From contig NZ_JBNCNS010000003.1 in the NCBI RefSeq assembly GCF_049847105.1, positions 620,001 to 684,000 on the forward strand: DNA of 64,000 nt, given 5' to 3'. Every line of letters begins with the position of its first letter. Positions within the stretch are counted from its first letter, which is position 1. Shown here piece by piece: positions 51,921 to 60,259 of the stretch. Made by a program: the position numbers and the translations under genes. This DNA is from Gordonia sp049847105 (lineage in GTDB: Bacteria; Actinomycetota; Actinomycetes; Mycobacteriales; Mycobacteriaceae). Under the pieces are notes generated by a model. That model ran no database searches, was not told the DNA's origin, and saw only the letters and a program-made list of their open reading frames with translations.

Positions 51921-53018
51921 TCAGCGCACCAACCGACGGGCAGCGGCACGGGCTGCGAACGGCGCCACGAACAGCATCAGCAACACGCGCAGGATCTGCG
52001 CAGCGACGACGAATGCGACATTCGACCCGGCCGCGGTTGCGGCGGCGAGCACGGCGTAGATGCCACCGGGGGTGGTGGCGAGGTAGCAGTCGAACATCGA
52101 TTCGCCGGTCCACGCCGACAGCAACACCCCGAGCAGTGCGCAGCCCACACCGATCGCCAGGATCAGCACGAGCGCGGCCGGCAGGACACGGCCGATGGCC
52201 CGCAGACGGTCCATCGTGAATCCGAGGCCGGCCTGCCATCCGATCACCGCGTAGGCCACGGTCAGCAGAATCGTGGACACCGCGGCGTCGCCGGCCAAGC
52301 CGGTCAGTTCGGCGATGGTGGCCACGGCCATCGGGCCGAGGAGTCCGGCCGCGGGCAGGTGGATGAGGCGCCCGACCGGGATGCCGATACCGAGGCCGAC
52401 CGCGAGCAGCAGGAGTCCCCAGGCCTGGTCGCCGCCGCTCGGGGACGGGACCGTGGCGTTCGACGACTGCGCATCGAAGACCACCGAGGCCACCAGCGGG
52501 ATCGTGATGGTGACCAGCGCGACCCGCAGATATTGGATCACCGCGACCATGCGTTCATCACCGCCGAGCTCCCTGGTCAGCGCGACGAGGCCGGACGCGC
52601 CGCCGGCCACCAGGGCCAGAGACCCGGTCAACGGGTCGACCAGACGATGCAGTCCGAGCAGTGCGCCGCCGATCACCGAGAGCGCCAGCGTGCCCAGACC
52701 GATGGCGAGCACCGGGATCCACGACGACCCGAGCCCGGAGAGGGTCTCGGGATCGGCCATGGTGCCGATGTAGACGCCGAGCACCCCCTGCGCGGCGAGC
52801 ATCGCCGGTCGCGGGATCGCGGGCGGGGCGGAGTCGTCGGCGGGGTCGGCGTCGTCAGCCTCACGCGGTGCGGACCTTCGTCGTGGGGCGAAACCCGCGA
52901 TGGCCAGCGCGCCCGCGACGACGAGGCCGGCGAACAACGCGGCCGCGTCCACTTCGAGGAGTTCGAGAAGGTAGGTCGCGATCGCGGTGAGGAGGGCCAA
53001 CACGAACCAGCGACGCAC
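51921..53018 (-). CDS. AbrB-family (PF05145) membrane protein
   Basis: 365 residues from GTG 53018. About ten membrane segments arranged as two similar halves, as in the AbrB duplication family (sometimes named ammonia-monooxygenase-like). The first half contains GVYIGTMADPETL; the second contains SAWTGESMFDCYLATTPGGIYAVLAAA, the pattern PGG[IL]xx. It is probably a transporter; the substrate is unknown. This is not the DNA-binding AbrB. A repeat-family-A element follows upstream on its 5' side. Confidence 0.8.
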   Translation of the reverse strand: MRRWFVLALLTAIATYLLELLEVDAAALFAGLVVAGALAIAGFAPRRRSAPREADDADPADDSAPPAIPRPAMLAAQGVLGVYIGTMADPETLSGLGSSWIPVLAIGLGTLALSVIGGALLGLHRLVDPLTGSLALVAGGASGLVALTRELGGDERMVAVIQYLRVALVTITIPLVASVVFDAQSSNATVPSPSGGDQAWGLLLLAVGLGIGIPVGRLIHLPAAGLLGPMAVATIAELTGLAGDAAVSTILLTVAYAVIGWQAGLGFTMDRLRAIGRVLPAALVLILAIGVGCALLGVLLSAWTGESMFDCYLATTPGGIYAVLAAATAAGSNVAFVVAAQILRVLLMLFVAPFAARAAARRLVR

Positions 53019-53066
53019 TCGGTCGAGAGTAGGCGGTGGGGTGGGTGTGGCCTGGGTCTCGGACTC

Positions 53067-53233
53067 GGTTTCGATACACGACGAGCTCGCTACGCTCGCG
53101 CGTCGTTACTCAATCGGCGGGACGGGTCAGTCGTTGTTCAAGCGGGCGGGACGGGTCAGTCGTTGCTCAACGGGCGGGACGAGTCATCCGTTGATCGAGT
53201 AGCCCGCGAGCGTAGCGAGCAGGTGTATCGAGA
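53067..53233. repeat. Repeat family A, copy 3, inverted-repeat element
   Basis: Perfect 9-bp outer ends (TCGATACAC 53071-53079, GTGTATCGA 53223-53231) and perfect 16-bp inner arms (GCTCGCTACGCTCGCG 53085-53100, CGCGAGCGTAGCGAGC 53205-53220). Between them are three units of about 31 nt with GGGCGGGACGGGTCAGTCGTTG. It lies between the AbrB-like gene start and the methyltransferase stop and reaches to the stop codon itself. Confidence 0.9.
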
Positions 53234-53851
53234 TCACGCGACCCGCGCGACCCCGAGATTCATCGCGGCGAACGACTTCGGGGTGCCCGGCTGATAGAAG
53301 CGGTCGATCGCCGTGACGGTGAGGCCCGCGTCGGCGAGTACCCCAGGGATGTCGCGGGTCAGGTGGCAGCCACCGGCCACCCGGCGCTGGATCGGTTCCA
53401 GGCGGTGCTGCCATCGGCGCACCGCGGCGTCGGGCGCGCTGCCGTGCTCGAGAAAGTGCAGTGTGCCGCCGCTCTTCACCACCCGCGCGACCTCCGACAG
53501 CGCGGCGGGCAGATCGGGGATGGTGCACATCGTGAACGTGGTGAGCGCTCCGTCGAAGGTGTCGTCGTCGAAGGGAAGGCGCTGGCCGTCGAGACCGGCT
53601 CGCTCAATGGGGACGCGGGATGACGCGACGCGGTCGGCGCCGATGCGCCACCCGCCGTCGGAGGGTTCGATCGCGGACACGCGGGTCACCGTGTCGGGGT
53701 ACACGTCGACGTTGAGGCCGGAGCCGAATCCCAACTCGACGACCTCACCGGACAGCCCTTCGCAGGTGCGCCGCCGCAACGGCGTCAGCGCCGACATCCC
53801 ACAGGTCAGGTTGATCAGGTGCGGAAGGATGCGGTCGTCGTAAAAGCCCAT
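53234..53851 (-). CDS. Class I SAM-dependent methyltransferase
   Basis: 205 residues from ATG 53851. The SAM-binding motif I is VVELGFGSGLNVDVYP, with the acidic loop AIEPSDGG; then FDGALTTFTMCTIPD, RVVKSGGTLHFLEHG and HLTRDIPGVLADAGL. It belongs to the group of small methyltransferases (UbiE/COQ5-like fold) often annotated in actinobacteria without a known substrate. Divergent from menD with 86 bp between; a link to quinone or lipid methylation is possible by position only. Confidence 0.85.
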   Translation of the reverse strand: MGFYDDRILPHLINLTCGMSALTPLRRRTCEGLSGEVVELGFGSGLNVDVYPDTVTRVSAIEPSDGGWRIGADRVASSRVPIERAGLDGQRLPFDDDTFDGALTTFTMCTIPDLPAALSEVARVVKSGGTLHFLEHGSAPDAAVRRWQHRLEPIQRRVAGGCHLTRDIPGVLADAGLTVTAIDRFYQPGTPKSFAAMNLGVARVA

Positions 53852-53937
53852 GCACCGATCTTGCCGCAGCGCTGTGACGAGCACCACTGTCGTCAGGCTG
53901 TTCGGATGACACCCGGGCGCAGTCCTACGCTGATGGA

Positions 53938-55614
53938 ATGAATCCCTCGACTCTGCAGGCCCGGGTCATCGTCGACGAGATGATCCGCGGCGGCGTGACC
54001 GAGGCGGTCCTGTGCCCGGGCTCGCGCAACGCACCTCTGGCGTTCGCGCTGCATGCGGCCGACGCGGCGGGTCGGCTGCGGCTGCACGTGCGTATCGACG
54101 AGCGATCGGCCGGCTACCTCGCCCTCGGGCTGGCGGTGGCGTCGCGGCAGCCGGTACCGATCGTGATGACCAGCGGTACCGCGGTCGCGAACATGAGCCC
54201 GGCGGTGTTCGAGGCCAACTATGCCCGGGTGCCGTTGGTGGTGGTGAGCGCCAACCGGCCCTACGAGCTCCTGGGATCGGGAGCCAACCAGACCGTCGAA
54301 CAGTTCGGCATCTTCGGCACCCAGGTGCGCGCGACGATCAGCCTCGGCCTGGCCGAGCAGGACCTCGACACCAACAGCCAGTGGCGGTCGGCAGTCGGAC
54401 GTGTGCTGGCGGCCGCCCGCGGTGCCCGGAGCGGCAACGCCGGTCCCGTCCAATTCGACATCCCGTTGCGGGAGCCGCTGGTGCCCGACGCGAGCGCCGG
54501 ACCCGACGACGATCTCGGGAGCTTCGCCGGCCGCCCCGACGGACTCCCGTGGACCCAGGCTCCGGTCGGCAAGCTCGACGTGCCGATCCCCATCGACCTC
54601 TCGCTCGACACCGTCGTCATCTCGGGTCACGGGGCGGGGATCCATCCCGCGCTCGCTGGTATTCCGACGGTGGCGGAACCGACTGCGCCGCAAGCGCATA
54701 CGCCGCTGCATCCGCTGGCGCTCGGACCGTTGCGGCCCCAGCAGGCGATCATCTGCGGGCGTCCCACGCTGCACCGCGGCGTCTCGCAGTTGCTGGCCGA
54801 CCCGGAGGTGCGTGTCTACGCACTCACCACCGGTCCGCGCTGGCCGGATGTGTCCGGCAACGTGTACGCCACCGGCACGCGCGTCGAACCGATCGGGGAG
54901 GCCCGCGAGGAGTGGCTCAAGGAATGCGCGGCCGCCCAGCAGCGGGTTCTCGGCGCGGTGGATGCCGAGTTGGACAGCCTGCTGCTCGACGATCCGGATG
55001 CCGCCACCGGACTCCACGTCGCGCGGGTCGTCAGTGCCGCCATGCGACCCGGCGACCAGCTGGTGGTCGGGGCGAGCAATCCGATCCGCGACGTCGCGCT
55101 GGCCGGGCGGGTCACCGAGGGGGTGCGGGTGCTCTCCAACCGCGGCGTCGCGGGGATCGACGGCACCAACTCGACGGTGATCGGCGCGGCGTTGGCTTTG
55201 GACAGGTCCGATCCCGGAGCGCACACCATTGCCCTGATGGGCGATCTGACCTTCATCCATGACGTCACCGGGCTGGTGGTGGGGCCGGGTGAGCCACGCC
55301 CGTCGTCGTTGCGGATCGTCGTGGCCAACGACGACGGCGGCGGCATCTTCGGATTGCTGGAGCAGGGCGATCCGCGATTCAACAGCGGTCCCTACGCGGG
55401 TGCCTACGAACGGATCTTCGGCACGCCGCACCGCGCCGACCTCGCGTCGCTGTGCGCCGGTTTCCACATCCCGCATCGTCGGGTCGGGCTGGGCGAGCTG
55501 TCGTCGGTGCTGGGTGAACCGGCGCCGGCGGGTGGCGTCGAGGTGGTCGAGGTGAGCACCGATCGTGCGGCGTTGCGCGACGTGCACGCGGCGATCGCGG
55601 CGCGGCTGGCGTAG
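53938..55614 (+). CDS. menD: 2-Succinyl-5-enolpyruvyl-6-hydroxy-3-cyclohexene-1-carboxylate synthase
   Basis: 558 residues. Thiamin-diphosphate enzyme combining 2-oxoglutarate and isochorismate. CPGSRNAPLAFAL at the start, IDERSAGYLALGLAVAS, TSGTAVANMSPAVFEA, NRGVAGIDGTNSTVIGAALA and MGDLTFIHDVTGLV with VVANDDGGGIF (ThDP/Mg site) are all diagnostic of MenD. Full length. It uses the gene order of the mycobacterial block, but menC, which lies before menD in M. tuberculosis, is not found here. Confidence 0.96.
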   Translation: MNPSTLQARVIVDEMIRGGVTEAVLCPGSRNAPLAFALHAADAAGRLRLHVRIDERSAGYLALGLAVASRQPVPIVMTSGTAVANMSPAVFEANYARVPLVVVSANRPYELLGSGANQTVEQFGIFGTQVRATISLGLAEQDLDTNSQWRSAVGRVLAAARGARSGNAGPVQFDIPLREPLVPDASAGPDDDLGSFAGRPDGLPWTQAPVGKLDVPIPIDLSLDTVVISGHGAGIHPALAGIPTVAEPTAPQAHTPLHPLALGPLRPQQAIICGRPTLHRGVSQLLADPEVRVYALTTGPRWPDVSGNVYATGTRVEPIGEAREEWLKECAAAQQRVLGAVDAELDSLLLDDPDAATGLHVARVVSAAMRPGDQLVVGASNPIRDVALAGRVTEGVRVLSNRGVAGIDGTNSTVIGAALALDRSDPGAHTIALMGDLTFIHDVTGLVVGPGEPRPSSLRIVVANDDGGGIFGLLEQGDPRFNSGPYAGAYERIFGTPHRADLASLCAGFHIPHRRVGLGELSSVLGEPAPAGGVEVVEVSTDRAALRDVHAAIAARLA

Positions 55615-55654
55615 GGGGGAGCGGCGCCTCTACGCCGACCCTCGCGCCGCGCGG

Positions 55655-55996
55655 CTAACCTGCCAGCGGGTCGTTGCCAAGACCGCTGAGGGCGGTGGCG
55701 ATCCGGCTGATTCCTTCCGCCGTATCCGCATCCGTTCGCTCGAGCTGTGTTGCGCCATTCGCGATCTTGTGGGCTGTTGTCGACAATTCGCTGATCGTGG
55801 CGTCCAGCTCCGATCTGAGGTCGTCCGCGAAAGCGATGAGTTTGGCGCCGGTGGCGAATCCCACGTTCCCCTCTGCGGCAGGGTGAGCCGAATCGAACAG
55901 AGCTGTCAGCGCGGCCGTTGCCTCGCCGGCCTCGGCGTCGATGGCAGCTCCGGCGTTCCGGACCGCGCCCGGGTCGATGGTGATCCTGTCGCTCAT
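55655..55996 (-). CDS. EspC/WXG100-like small helical protein
   Basis: 113 residues from ATG 55996 (a GTG lies just before it). All-helical, Ala-rich, with RITIDPGAVRNAGAAIDAEA at the start and an amphipathic second half (DDLRSELDATISELSTTAHK), similar to the EspC-type type-VII secretion target family (PF10824). It has no clear WXG motif. It is the last gene of a leftward trio with an amidase-domain protein and a membrane protein, and could be a secretion partner of the amidase. Assignment by pattern only. Confidence 0.6.
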   Translation of the reverse strand: MSDRITIDPGAVRNAGAAIDAEAGEATAALTALFDSAHPAAEGNVGFATGAKLIAFADDLRSELDATISELSTTAHKIANGATQLERTDADTAEGISRIATALSGLGNDPLAG

Positions 55997-56029
55997 CACA
56001 GACCACTTTCGTTTGGTTCTTTCACAGGC

Positions 56030-56440
56030 TCAGCCACTGCCGCAGGGCAGTCCGCTACCGTCGACGCCCGAATACGGCGACGTCGGTGCGTCGATGACGA
56101 TGAGCGCGCCGTATATCGCAACCGCCACGCCGACGAAGACGAGCACGGCGAGAATCGGGACCAGCCGGCTTCGGCCGCCGTCGGTCCGAACCCGGCGCCA
56201 GGACACGGCGAAGGCGGCAGCAGCGATGAGGGCGAAGGTGATCTGGAGGCCTCCGAAAACCGCGGCCGGCGGAAGCGCGGCGAGGTCCCGGCACTGAGTG
56301 CGTATCGCGTCGCGGACCCAATCGTCGCGGCGCAGCTGGAGAATCACCGGGCAGGCGAAAGCGACGACGAGCGTCACCAGCCCGATACTCGCCGCTATCC
56401 AGCTCGGGTTGCGGGTGGCTCGCATCTCGGATCCGCTCAC
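56030..56440 (-). CDS. Three-segment membrane protein of the amidase trio
   Basis: 136 residues from GTG 56440. Membrane segments at about 13-33 (IAASIGLVTLVVAFACPVIL), 60-80 (GGLQITFALIAAAAFAVSW) and 92-115 (VPILAVLVFVGVAVAIYGAL). No family recognised. Its start overlaps the stop of the amidase gene (GTGA), so it is made together with it. In toxin-like secretion modules a small membrane protein in this position can be an immunity protein; that is only a suggestion here. Confidence 0.65.
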   Translation of the reverse strand: MSGSEMRATRNPSWIAASIGLVTLVVAFACPVILQLRRDDWVRDAIRTQCRDLAALPPAAVFGGLQITFALIAAAAFAVSWRRVRTDGGRSRLVPILAVLVFVGVAVAIYGALIVIDAPTSPYSGVDGSGLPCGSG

Positions 56441-57696
56441 CAGATCTCCGATGGTCGCACGATGGTGATCGATTGTTGTCCCTCGTTCTGTTCGATCATC
56501 GGAAGTCGTTCCTGCACACTCAAGTTGGCCGCTCCAGGCGTGTGCTGTGTATAGAGGACCTGGCCGTCGGGCAGTACGCCGGTGACCACAGCGGTGTGAT
56601 GGCTGACGTCCCCGGACGGGTGCGGCTGAGCATAGTTGAAGTAGACGACGTCGCCCGGCATCGCCTGGTTCGAAGGGACTTCGTGGCCACCGTTGGTGAG
56701 GAAGAACTCACGCTGGGCGTCGGAGTTGTACCACGATTTCGTGTGGGTCTTTCCCTCGATCCCGGGGATCAGATCGTCTTCGCCCGCGGGGGACCTGCCC
56801 CAATTGCGGCTGTCGAGGCTGCCGGCCCAGGCGTCCATCTTCTCGTCGAGGCCGCCGGCCTCGAGGGATCGCGATGCGAAGTTCGCACAGTTGTTTCCAA
56901 AGACGTCAATGTCCTCGTTCTGTGCATTCGCGATCGCCCACCGTACGGTCTCGACAGGGTTGTATCCGAGGCCGGTATCGGTGAGTCGTTGTTTGATGTC
57001 GTCGGGGACGCCGTCGAGATCGTGCAACTCGACGGGAACAGCTCGCCTCAACTGCATTTGCTGCTCCGCGGTCAAGCCGTCCCACCAGGCCCGCACTGCG
57101 GCCGGCGACTGTCCGTCGGGAAGAAGGTTTCGCATCTCCTGCAGGGCAGCCTGCACCGCTGTGCTCTGACGGGTACGTGCCTCGTCGGTCGACACCGAAT
57201 CCGGGTCGACCGCGCAGGCGGCGATTGCATCGACACAGGATTGGTCGGCCTGGGACGCGGCCTCGATGGCGTCGTCGATCATGGATTGGGCTTCGGCGAG
57301 GGACAGTGCGATGCCAAGGGGGTCGTCGACTGATGCGTCAGGCGATATCGACACCCTGCCGCTGCCGTCCACTGTCAGGCTGCGCGACGTGGCGAAGGTT
57401 GTCGCTGCCGTGAGCATGCGCTGCGCGATGCCGATCGCATCTTCGAGTGTGTCGAGTGCGGTCGAGACGCCTCGCGCCAGGACGCCTGCATTTGTCATCC
57501 GATTGGCGCATTGTGTGAGCGTTCCGCGTGCCTGGGCGCCCGTGTGGTCGGGCCAATCGTCCTTCAGTGGTGCGACCCCGTTGGCGTGGATGTTGTCGGC
57601 GGTGCGTTCGGCCTGCTTGCTGACGTTCAGGATGTCGTCCGCAGCGGTTTCCCACAGCGACGGTCGGGCGTCTCGCAACCCGGCAAATGTAACCAT
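56437..57696 (-). CDS. Type-VII-secretion-like protein with C-terminal amidase domain (Amidase_6)
   Basis: 419 residues from ATG 57696 (GGGGGA just upstream). The N-terminal 110 residues are helical with a DDWPDHTGAQAR element resembling the WXG turn; an acidic helical middle follows. The C-terminal 180 residues match Amidase_6 (PF12671): FGNNCANFASRSLEAGG (Cys nucleophile), WYNSD, PGDVVYFNY, SHHTAVVTG (catalytic His) and YTQHTPGA. Such papain/NlpC-like domains usually cleave peptidoglycan peptides. No signal peptide, consistent with type VII export. It is the first gene of a leftward trio with a membrane protein and an EspC-like protein. Toxin, wall-remodelling enzyme or effector: not decidable here. 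Confidence 0.75.
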   Translation of the reverse strand: MVTFAGLRDARPSLWETAADDILNVSKQAERTADNIHANGVAPLKDDWPDHTGAQARGTLTQCANRMTNAGVLARGVSTALDTLEDAIGIAQRMLTAATTFATSRSLTVDGSGRVSISPDASVDDPLGIALSLAEAQSMIDDAIEAASQADQSCVDAIAACAVDPDSVSTDEARTRQSTAVQAALQEMRNLLPDGQSPAAVRAWWDGLTAEQQMQLRRAVPVELHDLDGVPDDIKQRLTDTGLGYNPVETVRWAIANAQNEDIDVFGNNCANFASRSLEAGGLDEKMDAWAGSLDSRNWGRSPAGEDDLIPGIEGKTHTKSWYNSDAQREFFLTNGGHEVPSNQAMPGDVVYFNYAQPHPSGDVSHHTAVVTGVLPDGQVLYTQHTPGAANLSVQERLPMIEQNEGQQSITIVRPSEIW

Positions 57697-57767
57697 TTCC
57701 CCCAGGAATCGGTTCGCTACCTCAGCAGCTTACGACTCGAATCGCCGTAGGCCATATCCTGTCATTC

Positions 57768-58304
57768 ATGAACCCGACCATCCTGCGCCGTGTGCAGATC
57801 GTGCTGCTTGTACTCGGCGTGGTGGTCACGACGATGGGCCTGGTCCTCGTCGCAGGCTGTCATCGGAATGATCGGCAGATCGACGAGAACCGTGCGATGG
57901 TCATGGCCGACGTGGTGTCGGCGGATCGGCTGCACGCCGCGGTCAATTTCCAGACCCCCGACGGGCAGTTCCACAGCCCTCGTCTCGGCCTCCTCTACCC
58001 GACGGAGCTGACCCAGGGTCAGCGGATCAGCGTCGAGTACGACGTCACGAACCCGGACCTGGCGCGGCCGGCCGGCCGCAGCTGGACCCTGGCGATCATT
58101 CCGGCGCTGTCGATCGCCGTGGTCGGGTGGCTCGTCGTCGGTGCGGTGATGATCGCGCTGTCCGAGATCAATCGCCGGATGCTGTCCCGCTCGTCATCGG
58201 AAGACCTCACCGACCAAGACCTCACCGACCAAGACCTCACCGACGACCCGGATCAGGACGACGCGACCACCGAGACCGAAACGCCGGAGACCAGCAACGC
58301 CTGA
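57768..58304 (+). CDS. DUF3592-like membrane protein
   Basis: 178 residues with two membrane segments (about 9-30, VQIVLLVLGVVVTTMGLVLV; 112-134, SIAVVGWLVVGAVMIAL) and an extracytoplasmic loop containing RISVEYDVTNPDLARPAG, a DUF3592 signature. Function unknown. It takes the place of Rv0556 in the mycobacterial men block. The cytoplasmic tail ends with a short DLTDQ repeat (three direct 15-nt copies at 58204-58245) and an acidic Thr/Glu stretch; the last 52 bp overlap the convergent peptidase E gene. Confidence 0.78.
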   Translation: MNPTILRRVQIVLLVLGVVVTTMGLVLVAGCHRNDRQIDENRAMVMADVVSADRLHAAVNFQTPDGQFHSPRLGLLYPTELTQGQRISVEYDVTNPDLARPAGRSWTLAIIPALSIAVVGWLVVGAVMIALSEINRRMLSRSSSEDLTDQDLTDQDLTDDPDQDDATTETETPETSNA

Positions 58305-58873
58305 TCGTCGTCGAGGAATCGCAAGGCGAACCGATCGGCGAACCGGGTGCGCACTGCGTCGACGAGTGCCGGTCCGCTGACGATGCCGTCGGCGTGCGGC
58401 ACCACCACCTCGTCGATCCAGCCGAGTCCGGTCGTCGAGGTGAGGTCGGTGGCCTCGGCCGGGTCGTCGAGCATGGCGAGGGGCTCGATGTCGGGGCCGA
58501 CGACGCAGGCCCCCGCGCTCGCACCGAGGTAGGGGAGTCCGGCGTCGACATGCTCGGTGAGGATCTCGGCGAACCCGGTCCGACGCAGCGCCGCCAGCAG
58601 GTGGAAGACGTTGCCGCCGGACACGAAGACTGCGTCGAGGTCGTCGAGTGCGCCGGCCAACTCGGTCGTCGGCATCGTCTCGATGTCGAGTTCGACAGTG
58701 GTGAACCCCTGGTCTCGTAGGGTGCTGCGATCCAGGTCGACCCAGGCACGGTCGGCATAGATCGACGATGCCGTCGGCACGAAGCCGATACGCGCACCCG
58801 GGGCCACCCCGTGGGCGGCGAGGAAGGCGGGGACCGCCCCCAGCCATCGACTCAACAGCAGCAGCTCGGCCAT
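58253..58873 (-). CDS. Peptidase E (S51, class I glutamine amidotransferase-like)
   Basis: 206 residues. The fold is shown by RIGFVPTASSIYADRAWVD, VFVSGGNVFHLLAALRR, and the nucleophile-elbow LGASAGACVVGPD with the catalytic Ser; VPHADGI near the C-terminus. Peptidase E cleaves N-terminal Asp dipeptides in enteric bacteria; actinobacterial relatives are uncharacterised. Overlaps the end of the DUF3592-like gene and is divergent from the mannosyltransferase gene. Confidence 0.88.
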   Translation of the reverse strand: MAELLLLSRWLGAVPAFLAAHGVAPGARIGFVPTASSIYADRAWVDLDRSTLRDQGFTTVELDIETMPTTELAGALDDLDAVFVSGGNVFHLLAALRRTGFAEILTEHVDAGLPYLGASAGACVVGPDIEPLAMLDDPAEATDLTSTTGLGWIDEVVVPHADGIVSGPALVDAVRTRFADRFALRFLDDDQALLVSGVSVSVVASS

Positions 58874-58986
58874 GCGATCAGTTTGTCATCGACGGTGACG
58901 GATCGGACGAGAAGTTCACCGGCTGTTCGTGTCCGGATCATTCGGATTCGGCGGCCCCGGACAACGGGTTCCGCGACCATGAAGCC

Positions 58987-60129
58987 ATGCGGGTCGCGAT
59001 CGTCGCCGAGAGTTTCCTGCCGCAGTGCAACGGAGTGGTCAACTCCGTCCTGCGGGTCGTCGAGCACCTCGAACGCACCGGCCACGAGACCCTGGTGATC
59101 GCACCGGACACGCCCCGCGGTGAGGAAACGGCACCACGACTGATCGGCCGTCGGACACCGGTGCACCTGGTGCCGTCGGTGATGGTTCCCAAGGTGACGT
59201 CGTTGCCGATCGGAGTGCCGACGCCGACCCTGTACCGCACTTTGCGCGACATGAACCCCGACGTCGTGCATCTGGCCTCGCCGTTCGTCGTCGGCGCGGC
59301 CGGCGCCGCCGCAGCTCGACGCCTCGATCTGCCGTCCGTCGCGGTGTTCCAGACCGATGTCGCGGGATTCGCCGCCAGCTACGGGCTCGCGATCACCTCG
59401 CGACTGGCCTGGCGCTATACGCGGCGGTTGCACGAGATGTGCGACCGTACCCTCGCTCCCTCGACAGACACGATGAGAATGCTTGCCGCGCAAGGTGTGC
59501 CACGCGTGCACCACTGGGGCAGGGGAGTGGATCTCGATCAGTTCGACCCGGCGAACGCCGATGCGGGACTGCGCTCCGACTGGGGCCGAGGCAGGCTGAT
59601 CGTCGGCTTCGTGGGCAGGCTCGCGCCCGAGAAACATGTGGAGCGGCTGGCCTCGGTGGCCGACGATCCGTCGGTGCAACTCGTCATCGTCGGGGACGGG
59701 CCCGAACGCGCTCGGCTCGAGGCACTGATGCCGCGGGCGGTGTTCACCGGGGAGCTCCGCGGTGAACACCTCGCGCGGGCGTACGCCAGCTTCGACGTGT
59801 TCGCGCACGCCGGTGAGCACGAGACGTTCTGCCAGGCGATCCAGGAGGCGATGGCCAGCGGATTGCCGGTCGTCGGCCCGGATGCCGGTGGACCCCGTGA
59901 CCTGGTCAACCACTGCCGAACGGGCTATCTGCTGCCCCCGTCGGAGTATGCCGAGCGGCTGCCTGCGGTGGTCGCGGTGCTGCGTGATGATGCGCTGCGA
60001 GCGGAGATGGGTCGAGCCGCGCTGTCGGCGGTCCGGGCCCGCACGTGGCCGGTGATCTGCGACGAACTGCTTGCGCACTATCGCGCGGTGATCGGCGGCG
60101 ACCTGGCGATTCGGCCGCTCGCCGGCTGA
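58987..60129 (+). CDS. mgtA: GDP-mannose-dependent alpha-mannosyltransferase (MgtA/PimB type)
   Basis: 380 residues from ATG 58987. GT4, GT-B fold: VAIVAESFLPQCNGVVNSVL, TLRDMNPDVVHLASPF, HHWGRGVDLDQFDP, GFVGRLAPEKHVERLA, and the C-terminal EHETFCQAIQEAMASGLPVV. Matches the M. tuberculosis Rv0557 position and length (about 378) between the DUF3592-like gene and menG; there it is proposed to mannosylate glucuronosyl or phosphatidyl-myo-inositol lipids. No clear ribosome site before the ATG; a leaderless or weakly initiated start is possible. Confidence 0.88.
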   Translation: MRVAIVAESFLPQCNGVVNSVLRVVEHLERTGHETLVIAPDTPRGEETAPRLIGRRTPVHLVPSVMVPKVTSLPIGVPTPTLYRTLRDMNPDVVHLASPFVVGAAGAAAARRLDLPSVAVFQTDVAGFAASYGLAITSRLAWRYTRRLHEMCDRTLAPSTDTMRMLAAQGVPRVHHWGRGVDLDQFDPANADAGLRSDWGRGRLIVGFVGRLAPEKHVERLASVADDPSVQLVIVGDGPERARLEALMPRAVFTGELRGEHLARAYASFDVFAHAGEHETFCQAIQEAMASGLPVVGPDAGGPRDLVNHCRTGYLLPPSEYAERLPAVVAVLRDDALRAEMGRAALSAVRARTWPVICDELLAHYRAVIGGDLAIRPLAG

Positions 60130-60259
60130 CCTGCGTCGGCGGACGGGATATGGATGCGGTGTGAGTGCGCCGTCGAGGAGATTATTGCCGGGAGCTCTCG
60201 CTGAGACTGCATCCATATCGGTTCTCGTTGCTCGCCCGGCGGCCGGTAGCGTTGTCGAC

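Noticed and set aside
53067..53233. Inverted-repeat element considered as an insertion sequence
   Set aside because: Only about 160 bp, no transposase frame; fits a non-autonomous palindromic repeat.
51894..53294. 466-residue plus-strand frame over the AbrB-like gene
   Set aside because: Antisense shadow; Gln/Arg/Asp-rich without domain signatures.
53893..55587. 564-residue open frame antisense to menD
   Set aside because: Shadow of menD; no start site or domain, composition typical of antisense GC-rich frames.
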